In this document: positions 24,937-33,791 of the stretch, piece after piece | Layout: every line of letters begins with the position of its first letter | How positions within the stretch are numbered: position 1 is the stretch's first letter | Assembly (NCBI RefSeq): GCF_900239345.1 | Contig: NZ_OESZ01000001.1 | Location: 310,001-374,000, forward strand | Length of the DNA stretch: 64,000 nucleotides | DNA from: Tenacibaculum dicentrarchi | GTDB taxonomy: Bacteria > Bacteroidota > Bacteroidia > Flavobacteriales > Flavobacteriaceae | Direction of reading: 5' to 3' | Program-made: the position numbers and the translations under genes | The notes under the pieces: model-generated | The model's database searches: none | What the model saw: the letters and a program-made list of their open reading frames with translations, nothing else | What the model was told of the DNA's origin: nothing

Positions 24937-25236
24937 TTATACAAAAAATCTAGGAGGAGGGGTAGTTATTTTTAAAAATTGAGAAATATAATTTTTAGAA
25001 TAAAAAATTACATTCTCTATTTTTTTAATTTTTATGAAAAATAAATTTAAATCAGTAGTTTGATATAACTTTAATTCTTTAGAAGCCCCCTCAATACTAT
25101 TTTCTTCTTCTTCCTCTTCGTTTAAGTCTAAAAAAATGGTAATATCTTGGTTGCTATCAATTAAAGTTATAATTGTAGGTACAGCAATTATGCTCATAAA
25201 TAAGATAGAGAAAAAAATTGCAATTTTTACTTTCAA
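24937..25236 (-). CDS. Small hypothetical protein with N-terminal membrane anchor
   Basis: 99 aa. A hydrophobic N-terminal segment (residues 4-27) is an anchor or uncleaved signal. It is followed by an acidic run (LNEEEEEENSIEG, about residues 38-50) and a C terminus ending TPPPRFFV. I do not recognise a family. It lies 78 bases upstream of the SulP gene on the same strand, so it may be the first gene of the SulP/carbonic anhydrase operon. A -7-like element (minus-strand TATTTTTG, 25267-25260) lies 23 bases before the start. Confidence 0.5.
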   Translation of the reverse strand: MKVKIAIFFSILFMSIIAVPTIITLIDSNQDITIFLDLNEEEEEENSIEGASKELKLYQTTDLNLFFIKIKKIENVIFYSKNYISQFLKITTPPPRFFV

Positions 25237-25301
25237 CTGATTGATTTTAATAATAAATGCAAAAATAAGAAAGGTTTTCTAATTTTTGAGTTAAATTATA
25301 T

Positions 25302-26063
25302 CTAATAATTATGTAACACCTTAATTGAGTTTGTTATAACCCATCCTATTTTACCATCAGCTAATTTAATTTTATTCCAAGCATCAACAGTATCTAATAT
25401 TTTTACTTTTGTACCTTCATGTAATGTGAAAATTTCATCAGCATCTTTTGTTGGTGCATTTTTTACATCAACTACTTCTGAAAAAATAATAGCCTCTATA
25501 TTGTTTTTTGATTGATTATACTGTAAATAAGTAATACTTAAAGTGATAATTAATAATAAAAAGGAAATAGTACTAGTTATAAAAAATAATCTTTTTTTGT
25601 TCGGAGTGTATGAAAAATAGTACAAAATAAATAAAACACTAGCTAAAAAAGAAAGCAGAATTACAAATATAGCCCAAGTATTATAAGTGAATTTTTGCAA
25701 TAAATTTTTATTTATCCTTTGAAGAAAAGTAAGTGGTAATTCTTCAATTCTATCTAAAGTTAAGCGTTTTGCGATGATTAAATTATTTTGAGCATCTTCA
25801 TTTAATGGATTTAATTGAATTGCTTTTTCATAATTATAAATAGAAGGCGCTATTTTGTTTAATTTATAATAGCTATTTGCTAAATTATAATACAATTCTG
25901 ATGAAACATTTTCAGTTGTTTCAAGTTGTTTATATAATTTAATAGCTTTTGTGTATTTCCCTTCTTTATATAATGTATTTGCGTTTGCAAACAATTCATC
26001 AGTAGTTTGAGCTAATAAAATATTTGATATAAAAAACAATGTAAGTATAATAATTTGTTTCAT
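25302..26063 (-). CDS. batE: BatE: TPR and SH3-domain membrane protein
   Basis: 253 aa. Signal peptide (about residues 1-18, ending LLAQ), two to three TPRs (about 20-95, including YYNLANSYYKLNKIAPSIYNYEKAIQLNP), two membrane helices (about 130-175), and a C-terminal bacterial SH3 domain (about 190-250) with VDAWNKIKLADGKIGWV. This matches the last protein of Bacteroides aerotolerance operons. The start overlaps the batD stop by one base (TAATG), so they are coupled. Confidence 0.85.
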   Translation of the reverse strand: MKQIIILTLFFISNILLAQTTDELFANANTLYKEGKYTKAIKLYKQLETTENVSSELYYNLANSYYKLNKIAPSIYNYEKAIQLNPLNEDAQNNLIIAKRLTLDRIEELPLTFLQRINKNLLQKFTYNTWAIFVILLSFLASVLFILYYFSYTPNKKRLFFITSTISFLLLIITLSITYLQYNQSKNNIEAIIFSEVVDVKNAPTKDADEIFTLHEGTKVKILDTVDAWNKIKLADGKIGWVITNSIKVLHNY

Positions 26064-27829
26064 TATAGTTGCTTGTCTAATTGAGTGATTATTTGTTTTG
26101 CATTTTCGTATTCTTCTTTCATCTGTACGTTTGTAATTGGTGTATATCTTGCTAAATCACAATTTTGTAATACTTCAATAAAACTTGTTATTGTTGCACT
26201 TTCAACTTGTCTTTCTTCTAGTAAATGAGTTATTTTTTCACTATTGATATCAGTTGTTTCTATACCTAGTTTTGCTTTTAAATAATTATGTAAAGCTCTT
26301 TCTAATGATTCATAAAAAGCGTCTTTATTTCCTAATTTATTTACAGCTTCTGATAAATATTTTTTAGCTAGTTTATCTGCTTTTCGTAATTTATTTCCAA
26401 TAATATCTCCGTCTCGTTCTTCTTTTTTCTTTTGGATAAAAATACTAACAGGAATGGCTAATATTGGTAATAATAATAAAATATAAAAAAGTATAGATTT
26501 AAAAAAATCTGATTTTTTTAAAGATTCGAAACTTGTTGAAGTTTGAATATATTTAAAATCATTTCCAGTAATTTTTACTTTTTGTTTATTTTCTGTGTTT
26601 AATTTTGGAGTAGGCAAGGTTTTTCCTTCTAAAACATCAACATATAAATCATTGGTAGTAATTGTTTTATATTTTTTTTCTTTCGGATTAAAATAAGAAA
26701 AATTTGTTTTCGGAATTTTATATTTCCCTTTATATTCAGGTACTACGGTATAAGTATCATTTACAGAACCTCTTAATCCGCTTGCGGTAATACTAACACT
26801 TTCTTTTCTTTCAGGTTGATAAATTTCAAGTTCTTTCGGTGTTATTATTTTAGGAAGTTCAAATAATTTTAAATTTCCTTTACCACTAACATTTACTTTT
26901 ATTTGAGAAGATTCATTAGCTTTTAAGTTATTTTTATTTAAAGCAACATTAAAACTAAATTCACCTACTGCACCCGTAAAATTTTCAGGTTTATTTTCAA
27001 GAGGTAAAGGTTTTGCGTTTACTACTTTTTTTGCAGAATAAAACTCTTTACGAACTTGTTTTGTAATTACGTTTCCAAAAAAATCAGCACGACCTGTAGG
27101 AACAGCTACTACAATATCCATTTTCATAGGGTCTATAGTTAATTTTCCATCTTTTGTAGGTACTAATAAAGCTTTATGCATTACAGCATATCTATAGCGT
27201 TCATTATTATATTCACCTATTTTTACAGGTGTTTCGTTTCTTTTAATTTCTTGATTCCAAAATCCATTATATTGTGGATTTTTGGTAACAGCATGGTCAT
27301 AAATACCTATATTTTCACTAAAATACAATCGATATTCAACATAAATAGCTTCACCAACATAAGGTTGAGATTTAGAAAGTTCGGCAACTAAATGTATATT
27401 TTGTTGTGCTATATAATTAGGGTCGTTAGGGTTTTTAGGAACTTCAACGGCACTTAATACAATAACTTTTATTGTGTTTGATTTTACTATTTTCCCATCT
27501 ATTTCTATTGTTGCAGATGGTATATTATATTCTCCCTTTCGTTTTGGTTGAATAATATATGTATATGATTTTTTAAAGGATACTTTACCATTTATCCAAG
27601 ATTGACTAACCGATTGACTAGGTCCTCCAACAATTTTAAAATTTTTAAAGTTAGGAGGTGTAAAGTTATCAGCTCCTTGTTGGCTAATGGTAAACTCGAT
27701 ACGTAAACGTTGATTAACACCTAATTTATTTTTACTTACTGTTGCTTTTAATGCTGATTCTTGTGCATTAACAGTAAATGTTATAAAACAGATTAATAAA
27801 GATATGTATAGTTTTAATTTCATATTCAT
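26063..27829 (-). CDS. batD: BatD oxygen-tolerance protein
   Basis: 588 aa. Signal peptide (about 1-22), then a large periplasmic region of beta-sandwich modules beginning ALKATVSKNKLGVNQRLRIEF (about residues 26-430). One membrane helix lies at about 443-463 and a cytosolic helical tail follows. This is the BatD architecture. It is the sixth product of the moxR-DUF58-Bat operon; these proteins are linked to oxidative and envelope stress in Bacteroidota, with an unclear mechanism. It starts 42 bases after batC. Confidence 0.87.
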   Translation of the reverse strand: MNMKLKLYISLLICFITFTVNAQESALKATVSKNKLGVNQRLRIEFTISQQGADNFTPPNFKNFKIVGGPSQSVSQSWINGKVSFKKSYTYIIQPKRKGEYNIPSATIEIDGKIVKSNTIKVIVLSAVEVPKNPNDPNYIAQQNIHLVAELSKSQPYVGEAIYVEYRLYFSENIGIYDHAVTKNPQYNGFWNQEIKRNETPVKIGEYNNERYRYAVMHKALLVPTKDGKLTIDPMKMDIVVAVPTGRADFFGNVITKQVRKEFYSAKKVVNAKPLPLENKPENFTGAVGEFSFNVALNKNNLKANESSQIKVNVSGKGNLKLFELPKIITPKELEIYQPERKESVSITASGLRGSVNDTYTVVPEYKGKYKIPKTNFSYFNPKEKKYKTITTNDLYVDVLEGKTLPTPKLNTENKQKVKITGNDFKYIQTSTSFESLKKSDFFKSILFYILLLLPILAIPVSIFIQKKKEERDGDIIGNKLRKADKLAKKYLSEAVNKLGNKDAFYESLERALHNYLKAKLGIETTDINSEKITHLLEERQVESATITSFIEVLQNCDLARYTPITNVQMKEEYENAKQIITQLDKQL

Positions 27830-27871
27830 TTTAAAAACGTAAAAATTAGTAAGGTTTTAAAAGTTGGAAAA

Positions 27872-28714
27872 TTACCAATCTTTTTCTTGTTTTATTTTTT
27901 TTCCTTTCGATTTTTTCACATTCATTTTCTTTTGAGTCTTCTTCTCTTCATTATTTAAACTTTCCAACAATTGTTTCATTTGCTGAGGAGACATTTTTGC
28001 TTGTTTAGGCTGTGGCTTTTTATCGTCTTTTTTCTGATTATCTTTTTTATTCTTCTCTTGCTCTTTTTTCTCTTTATCGTCGCCTTCTTTCTCCTTGTTT
28101 TTGTCCTTTTCTTTCTCTTTATTTTTATCGTCTTCTTTCTTATCCTTTTTATCTTTGTCGTCGCCTTTTTTGTCTTTATCTTTTTTATCCTTGTCTTTAT
28201 TTTCTTTGTCGTCTTTCTTATCCTTATTGTCTTTGTTATCCTTTTTATCTTGCTGTTCTTTCTTTAATTTCTTTTTAGCAATAGCAAGGTTATAACGTGT
28301 TTCATCGTCATTCGGATTTTTACGTAAGGCATTTTTATAAGCATCAATAGCAGGTTGATACTGTTTTTGCTCCATCATAGCATTTCCTATATTATGATAT
28401 GCTGCTGCTTTTGATAATTTATCAGTCGCTGTTTTTGTGGTAAGTTCAAATTGTTCTACTGCTTCTTTATATTTTTTTTGCTGATATAAAGTATTACCAA
28501 AATTATAACTTGCTTTATCGTACGTACTATTTTTATCTAATGCTTTACGATATAAAATACTAGCATCATCAAACTTTTGTTTGTTGTAAAGCTTGTTTCC
28601 TTGGCGTAACAATGCCCTTGATTCTCGCTGTAATTTTAACGTGTCTATTTGTGCTGATATTTGTATTGTTATCAGTATAAATAATAAGAATAGTATATTT
28701 TTTGGTTGTTTCAT
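27872..28714 (-). CDS. batC: BatC: TPR protein with lysine/aspartate-rich tail
   Basis: 280 aa. Signal peptide (about 1-21), then three TPRs (about residues 28-150: ALLRQGNKLYNKQKFDDASILY, YNFGNTLYQQKKYKEAVEQF, YHNIGNAMMEQKQYQPAIDAY). A low-complexity tail (about 155-245) consists almost wholly of Lys, Asp, Glu and Asn, and a basic end follows. The tail is biased enough that its antisense strand is open in several frames. It lies between batB and batD, in the usual order. Confidence 0.88.
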   Translation of the reverse strand: MKQPKNILFLLFILITIQISAQIDTLKLQRESRALLRQGNKLYNKQKFDDASILYRKALDKNSTYDKASYNFGNTLYQQKKYKEAVEQFELTTKTATDKLSKAAAYHNIGNAMMEQKQYQPAIDAYKNALRKNPNDDETRYNLAIAKKKLKKEQQDKKDNKDNKDKKDDKENKDKDKKDKDKKGDDKDKKDKKEDDKNKEKEKDKNKEKEGDDKEKKEQEKNKKDNQKKDDKKPQPKQAKMSPQQMKQLLESLNNEEKKTQKKMNVKKSKGKKIKQEKDW

Positions 28715-28731
28715 TTTCTATAAAATTGCCG

Positions 28732-29775
28732 TTACGACTCTTTTTCGTTAAACAAATCTGCTTTTTTAACCCATTTTGTTTTTCTTTCGAAGAAAAATAA
28801 ATCGATTATTAAAAATAATAACCCAATTCCTAAAAACCATTGAAACTGATCTTTATAATCAGAAAATTGTTTGGTTTCAAATTCACTTTTTTGAGCATTT
28901 GTTATAATTTTTTCGATAGCATTTACAGGATTTGACGTTTTATTTCCATCGATATATTTTCCTTCCGAAGCTTCGGCAATATCTTGTAAAACATCCGATT
29001 TTCTTTTGGTAATAACCGTTTGTCCTTCATTATCTTTTTTATAACCAACTAATGCACCGTTTCTTTTTATAGGAATTGGAGCTCCTTTTTCTGTTCCAAC
29101 ACCAATGGTATATACTTTTACGCCATCATTTGAAATATTTTGAGCAAGTTGTTTTGTTTCTTCTTGATGGTCTTCTCCATCAGAAATAATAATTAAAAAA
29201 CGATTGGTTTGTTCATCATTATTATAATAGGTTTTAGCTAAGTTTAAGGCTTCATTTATTGCTGTTCCTTGGCTTGAAACCATATCAGGATTGGCATTTT
29301 GTAAAAACATTTTAGCTGATGCATGGTCTGTAGTAATTGGCAATAACGGATACGCATTTCCTGCATAAATAATAATACCAACTCTGTCGCTACCTAATTT
29401 ATCAATAATTTTTGAAATGATTTGTTTTGATTTTTCTAACCTGTTTGGAGCAATATCTTCTGCTAACATACTTTTAGAAACATCCAAAGCAAAAACCACA
29501 TCAACACCTTCTCTTTTTACGGTTTTCAGTTTTGTTCCCATTTTAGGATTTACTAACGAAACAATTAAAAAAGAGATTCCTATTAAGAAGAAAATCAATT
29601 TTAAAACCGATTTAAAAGTAGATGAATTTGGTGCAATTTTAGCTAATATTTTAGCGTTTGCAAACTTTTTTTGAGTGCGTTTTTTCCACCATAAAACAAA
29701 TAAGAAAACAATAATTAATATCGGAATAATTGCAAATAGCCAAAAATATATCGGTTCTTCTAATCTGTATAACAT
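28732..29775 (-). CDS. batB: BatB: von Willebrand factor A domain membrane protein
   Basis: 347 aa. Two N-terminal membrane helices (about 12-30 and 57-75), a VWA domain (about 90-300) with the metal site DVSKS at 98-102, and a C-terminal membrane helix (about 315-332). It begins two bases after batA. BatA and BatB are predicted to form periplasm- or membrane-associated complexes that are remodelled by the MoxR ATPase; this is known for the family, not shown here. Confidence 0.9.
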   Translation of the reverse strand: MLYRLEEPIYFWLFAIIPILIIVFLFVLWWKKRTQKKFANAKILAKIAPNSSTFKSVLKLIFFLIGISFLIVSLVNPKMGTKLKTVKREGVDVVFALDVSKSMLAEDIAPNRLEKSKQIISKIIDKLGSDRVGIIIYAGNAYPLLPITTDHASAKMFLQNANPDMVSSQGTAINEALNLAKTYYNNDEQTNRFLIIISDGEDHQEETKQLAQNISNDGVKVYTIGVGTEKGAPIPIKRNGALVGYKKDNEGQTVITKRKSDVLQDIAEASEGKYIDGNKTSNPVNAIEKIITNAQKSEFETKQFSDYKDQFQWFLGIGLLFLIIDLFFFERKTKWVKKADLFNEKES

Positions 29776-29777
29776 GT

Positions 29778-30785
29778 TTATATAAAACTTTTAAATAGTG
29801 TGTTTTTTAATAAAAATTCTAATAATAAAAAGATACCTGCAATACATACGAATATTCTGTAATTTTCGGTATAATTATAATATTTAAATTCTTCTATTTT
29901 TGTTTTTTCAAGCTTATTTATTTCGCTATAAATGGCTTTTAATTTAGAATTGTCGGTTGCTCTAAAGTATTTACCATCTGTTTCTTTTGCTATGTTTTTT
30001 AATAGCTTTTCGTCTATTTCTACTTGTTGATTTCTAAAAGAAATTTTTCCTGTTCTAGGGTCTTTTGCCCAAGGAAAAGGAGCCATTCCATTTGTACCAA
30101 TACCAATTGTATATACTTTAATTCCGTTTCCTTTTGCCAGTTCGGTTGCGGTATTTGGGTCTACAAAACCAGCATTATTTACGCCATCGGTTAAAAGGAT
30201 AATCACTTTACTTTTAGCCTTACTTTCTTTTAATCGATTTACGGCAGAACCTAGGCCCATTCCAATAGCTGTTCCGCCATCTAATTGACCCCATTTAATT
30301 TCTGAAATTGTTCTTTTTACAATTGATTTATCGCTAGTAATAGGTGTTTGTGTAAAACTTTCACCTGCATAAACTACAATTCCGATTCTGTCATTTGGTC
30401 TTTGATTAACAAAATCAACAGCGACTTTTTTCAGCGCTTCTAATCGATTTGGTTTTAAATCTTTTGCCAACATACTTGCAGATACATCAATTGCCATAAC
30501 AATATCAATTCCTTTATTCGATTTTGTTTTTTTACTAACAGCTACATTTCTAGGTCTTGCTAAACCAACTATTAAACAAGCTAATGCAAGTAATCTGAAA
30601 ATATATAATAATGGTTTTAGTTTTGGTAAAATTCCGCCATTTATTTTAAATCCTTTTACACTTGAAATGATTAATTGTGCGCTGTCTTTTTTTCTAGAAT
30701 AAAAATTCCAAAAAGCCAATAAAGGTATTAATATTAGCAACCATAAAAATTCAGGATTATGAAACTCAAAGTTATTCCACTTCAT
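29778..30785 (-). CDS. batA: BatA: von Willebrand factor A domain membrane protein
   Basis: 335 aa. It has the same layout as BatB: membrane helices at about 12-28 and 58-75, a VWA domain with MIDAS DVSAS at 100-104, and a C-terminal helix at about 308-326. The TDGVNN segment of the VWA fold is intact. Its start overlaps the upstream BatD-like gene by 14 bases, and batB follows after two bases. Confidence 0.9.
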   Translation of the reverse strand: MKWNNFEFHNPEFLWLLILIPLLAFWNFYSRKKDSAQLIISSVKGFKINGGILPKLKPLLYIFRLLALACLIVGLARPRNVAVSKKTKSNKGIDIVMAIDVSASMLAKDLKPNRLEALKKVAVDFVNQRPNDRIGIVVYAGESFTQTPITSDKSIVKRTISEIKWGQLDGGTAIGMGLGSAVNRLKESKAKSKVIILLTDGVNNAGFVDPNTATELAKGNGIKVYTIGIGTNGMAPFPWAKDPRTGKISFRNQQVEIDEKLLKNIAKETDGKYFRATDNSKLKAIYSEINKLEKTKIEEFKYYNYTENYRIFVCIAGIFLLLEFLLKNTLFKSFI

Positions 30786-31689
30786 CTTCTATTGCTTCTT
30801 TTTTAGGTTTTAAATTATCGATAATGCTTTTAGCATCTTTACGATCTTGTTCAATTTCATAATCCATCGGTTTCGATTTTGCAAACTTTACCAAATCAGA
30901 TTCTTGTAATAATTTTTTTAACTTATCGATAGTTTCTTTATCTGTTTCAATCGATTTTATATTGTTAAAATCATTTAAAACATCCATTAATTCATCGGTT
31001 GTAATTTCTAAAGCAGGTAATTTTAACTCTCTTTCAATATAACCTCTAACAATATTTGTTAGTTCACTATAATATTTTTTTGTTTGATTATTTTGCCACA
31101 ATAATTTTTTATCTAAAGCTTGTAATTTTTCAATAGCTTCTTCATACGGAGGCAATAAAGGAACAATAATTTCTTCTTTAATTTCTTTTTTCTTTCTGAT
31201 AATAAAATAATAGAGTAGTGCTCCGATTAAAATAAGTAGTGCTATTACCCACCAAAAATATTGCTCAAAATCATTATATTGATATCCTTCAGTTTTGATT
31301 CCTTTAATAGGGAATTTTTGAGCTTTTGTAGTATCAATAGCAATTGTAGCTACGTTAACAAGTAAACTATCGGTTAAATAAGCTTGATTTTTAATGAAAA
31401 TTTGTTGTTGCGGAATGTAAAAAGCTCCACTATCAAAACCTGTTAAAATATATTTTTGAATTATTTTATTATTGATTTTTTCAATTTTTAAAGAATCAAC
31501 AACTTCTAATCCTTTTAAGTTTTCTAATTTAGGAATGATGACGTTTTCCGTTTCATTCACCGAAATTTTATATTGAAATTGTTCACCAATACGAATATTA
31601 GTAGTATCAATTTCAACCTGTATTTTGTCTGATTGTGAAAAACCAACGCAATATATCAGTAAGAATATGTAAAGTAATGTATTTCTCAT
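30772..31689 (-). CDS. BatD-like/DUF4381-type membrane protein of the Bat operon
   Basis: 305 aa. Signal peptide (about 1-18, ending VGFSQ), a periplasmic beta domain opening KIQVEIDTTNIRIGEQFQYKI (about 22-125) that resembles the start of BatD, one membrane helix (about 145-164), and a cytosolic helical region (about 180-300) with YYSELTNIVRGYIERELKLP. It fits proteins placed between DUF58 and batA in Flavobacteriia. It overlaps batA by 14 bases. Naming beyond this is uncertain. Confidence 0.75.
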   Translation of the reverse strand: MRNTLLYIFLLIYCVGFSQSDKIQVEIDTTNIRIGEQFQYKISVNETENVIIPKLENLKGLEVVDSLKIEKINNKIIQKYILTGFDSGAFYIPQQQIFIKNQAYLTDSLLVNVATIAIDTTKAQKFPIKGIKTEGYQYNDFEQYFWWVIALLILIGALLYYFIIRKKKEIKEEIIVPLLPPYEEAIEKLQALDKKLLWQNNQTKKYYSELTNIVRGYIERELKLPALEITTDELMDVLNDFNNIKSIETDKETIDKLKKLLQESDLVKFAKSKPMDYEIEQDRKDAKSIIDNLKPKKEAIEDEVE

Positions 31690-31721
31690 TTTTTATGCTG
31701 TCAATTTAAAATAGGCAATGC

Positions 31722-32585
31722 TTATTTTCGTTTAAAATAGCCTAATAATTTTTTTACATAGCTTTCATCTACTCGAGTATTAATCGTTCCTGAGCCACTT
31801 TTCTTAAAAGATGTTTCAAAATAATCGGCTAAACGTAAAGCATTTTCTTTGTATTGATTTCTAACAGAAGCAGAACTTGTATTTACTAAATGAATATTTC
31901 CTGTTTCAGCATCTTGCATTGGAACCATTCCTAAATTAGGAATTTCTTCATCATGTTTATCATAAATTCTGATACCAGTTATATCGTGTTTTTTACCAAC
32001 AAGTTTTAAAGTACGTTCATAATCATCATCCATAAAATCAGAAAGCACAAAAACAATGGCTTTCTTTTTGGTGATGCTTGATAAAAATTTTAAAGCCTCA
32101 TTAATATTTGTTTGTTTGCTTTCTGGTTTAAATTCGATTAATTCTCGAATAATTCGCAATACATGACTTTTTCCTTTTTTAGGAGGAATATAAAGTTCCA
32201 TTTTGTCAGAAAATAAAATCAAACCTACGTTATCGTTATTTTTGGTAGCAGAAAATGCTAGTGTTGCAGCAATTTCGGTAACGGTATCTTTTTTAAATTG
32301 CTCAGAAGTACCAAAAGATTCAGAACCAGAAACATCAACAAGTAACATCATAGTTAGCTCACGTTCTTCTTCAAAAACTTTAATATGAGCTTCGTTATAA
32401 CGTGCGGTAACATTCCAATCAATAGCTCTAATATCATCACCATATTGATATTGGCGTACTTCAGAAAAAGTCATACCACGCCCTTTAAAAGTTGAGTGGT
32501 ATTCTCCTCCAAAAATATGATTAGACAACCTACGTGTCTTAATTTCTATTTTACGAACTTTTTTTAGTAATTCTTTAGTGTCCAT
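31722..32585 (-). CDS. DUF58 domain (VWA-like) protein
   Basis: 287 aa, cytosolic. The DUF58 core RQYQYGDDIRAIDWNVTAR (residues 44-62) precedes a VWA-like fold with a metal-site motif DVSGS (84-88). Such proteins are co-encoded with MoxR ATPases and act as adaptors or substrates. It lies nine bases after moxR. Length is normal. Confidence 0.9.
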   Translation of the reverse strand: MDTKELLKKVRKIEIKTRRLSNHIFGGEYHSTFKGRGMTFSEVRQYQYGDDIRAIDWNVTARYNEAHIKVFEEERELTMMLLVDVSGSESFGTSEQFKKDTVTEIAATLAFSATKNNDNVGLILFSDKMELYIPPKKGKSHVLRIIRELIEFKPESKQTNINEALKFLSSITKKKAIVFVLSDFMDDDYERTLKLVGKKHDITGIRIYDKHDEEIPNLGMVPMQDAETGNIHLVNTSSASVRNQYKENALRLADYFETSFKKSGSGTINTRVDESYVKKLLGYFKRK

Positions 32586-32594
32586 ACTTTATAA

Positions 32595-33584
32595 TTAAGG
32601 CACTTGTACTTCATTAATTATAGCATCAATAATATCAAGCGAAGTAATATTTTCTGCTTCTGCTTCATAAGTAATTCCAACTCTATGACGTAATACATCG
32701 TGTACAATTGCACGAACATCTTCAGGAATTACATAACCTCTTCGTTTAATAAAAGCGTAACATTTAGCTGCTTTAGCTAAGTTGATACTTCCACGAGGTG
32801 AAGCTCCAAAACTAATTAATGGTTTTAATTTTTCTAAATTATATCTTTCAGGATAACGAGTTGCAAAAATAATATCTAAAATATATTTTTCAATTTTTTC
32901 ATCCATGTATACTTCACTAGCTACTTTACGAGCTTTTAAAATATCTTCTACAGAAATTACAGGATTTACTTTTCCAAAACTTCCATTTAAATTTTGACGC
33001 ATAATTAATTGTTCGTCTTCAATTTTTGGATAATCAATAACTGTTTTTAACATAAAACGGTCAATCTGAGCTTCAGGAAGTGTGTATGTTCCTTCTTGTT
33101 CTACGGGGTTTTGCGTTGCCATTACTAAAAATGGTTCTTGTAACTTAAAAGTTTCATCACCAATAGTAATTTGACGCTCTTGCATTGCTTCTAATAATGC
33201 AGATTGTACCTTAGCAGGCGCACGGTTAATTTCATCAGCTAATACAAAGTTGGCAAAAATGGGTCCTTTTTTAATGGTAAACTCATTTTGTTTTACGTTG
33301 TAAATCATTGTTCCTACAATATCGGCAGGTAATAAATCGGGTGTAAATTGAATACGACTAAAACTACCTTGTACAGCTTTCGATAAGGTGTTAATGGCTA
33401 AAGTTTTTGCTAAACCAGGTACTCCTTCTAATAAAATATGTCCGTTACCAAGAAGTCCTATAAGTAATCGTTCAATCATATGTTTTTGCCCAACAATGAC
33501 TTTATTCATTTCATTTGTTAATACATCAACAAAGGCACTTTCTCTTTCGACCTTTTCATTAATAGCTCTTACATCTACATCCAT
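32595..33584 (-). CDS. MoxR-family AAA+ ATPase
   Basis: 329 aa. Walker A GVPGLAKT (residues 54-61), Walker B with the DE pair at 117-118 in FVLADEINRAP, then sensor ATQNPVEQEGTYTLPEAQIDRF and a C-terminal lid. MoxR proteins remodel VWA-domain partners; here those would be BatA, BatB and the DUF58 protein encoded directly downstream. It is the first gene of an eight-gene operon that runs to 25302. The promoter should lie in the 33585-33791 gap shared with the divergent TonB receptor gene. Confidence 0.94.
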   Translation of the reverse strand: MDVDVRAINEKVERESAFVDVLTNEMNKVIVGQKHMIERLLIGLLGNGHILLEGVPGLAKTLAINTLSKAVQGSFSRIQFTPDLLPADIVGTMIYNVKQNEFTIKKGPIFANFVLADEINRAPAKVQSALLEAMQERQITIGDETFKLQEPFLVMATQNPVEQEGTYTLPEAQIDRFMLKTVIDYPKIEDEQLIMRQNLNGSFGKVNPVISVEDILKARKVASEVYMDEKIEKYILDIIFATRYPERYNLEKLKPLISFGASPRGSINLAKAAKCYAFIKRRGYVIPEDVRAIVHDVLRHRVGITYEAEAENITSLDIIDAIINEVQVP

Positions 33585-33791
33585 AGTAATTGAAATATAT
33601 TATAGTTTTATGTGAAACAAAGCTACAATAATAAGAAAATAACTGATGTTAAAGTATGGTTAAAGATAAAAAACAAGTTATTGTTGTCATATTGTTACTT
33701 TTTAGTGTTTAAAATTATTGTTTTTATAGGTTTTTTTTATGAAATAGGTTATTATTGTGAAGAAATTAACTTTTTTAAGAATAATAAAATT

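Noticed and set aside
27971..28295. Three overlapping plus-strand open frames of 66-98 residues rich in Phe, Leu and Ser
   Set aside because: They are antisense to the Lys/Asp-rich tail of BatC; the repetitive codons (AAA, GAT, GAC) keep the opposite strand open.
33612..33791. Upstream 60 codons of the TonB receptor frame
   Set aside because: The signal peptide begins after ATG 33792; the upstream part is likely promoter and leader DNA.
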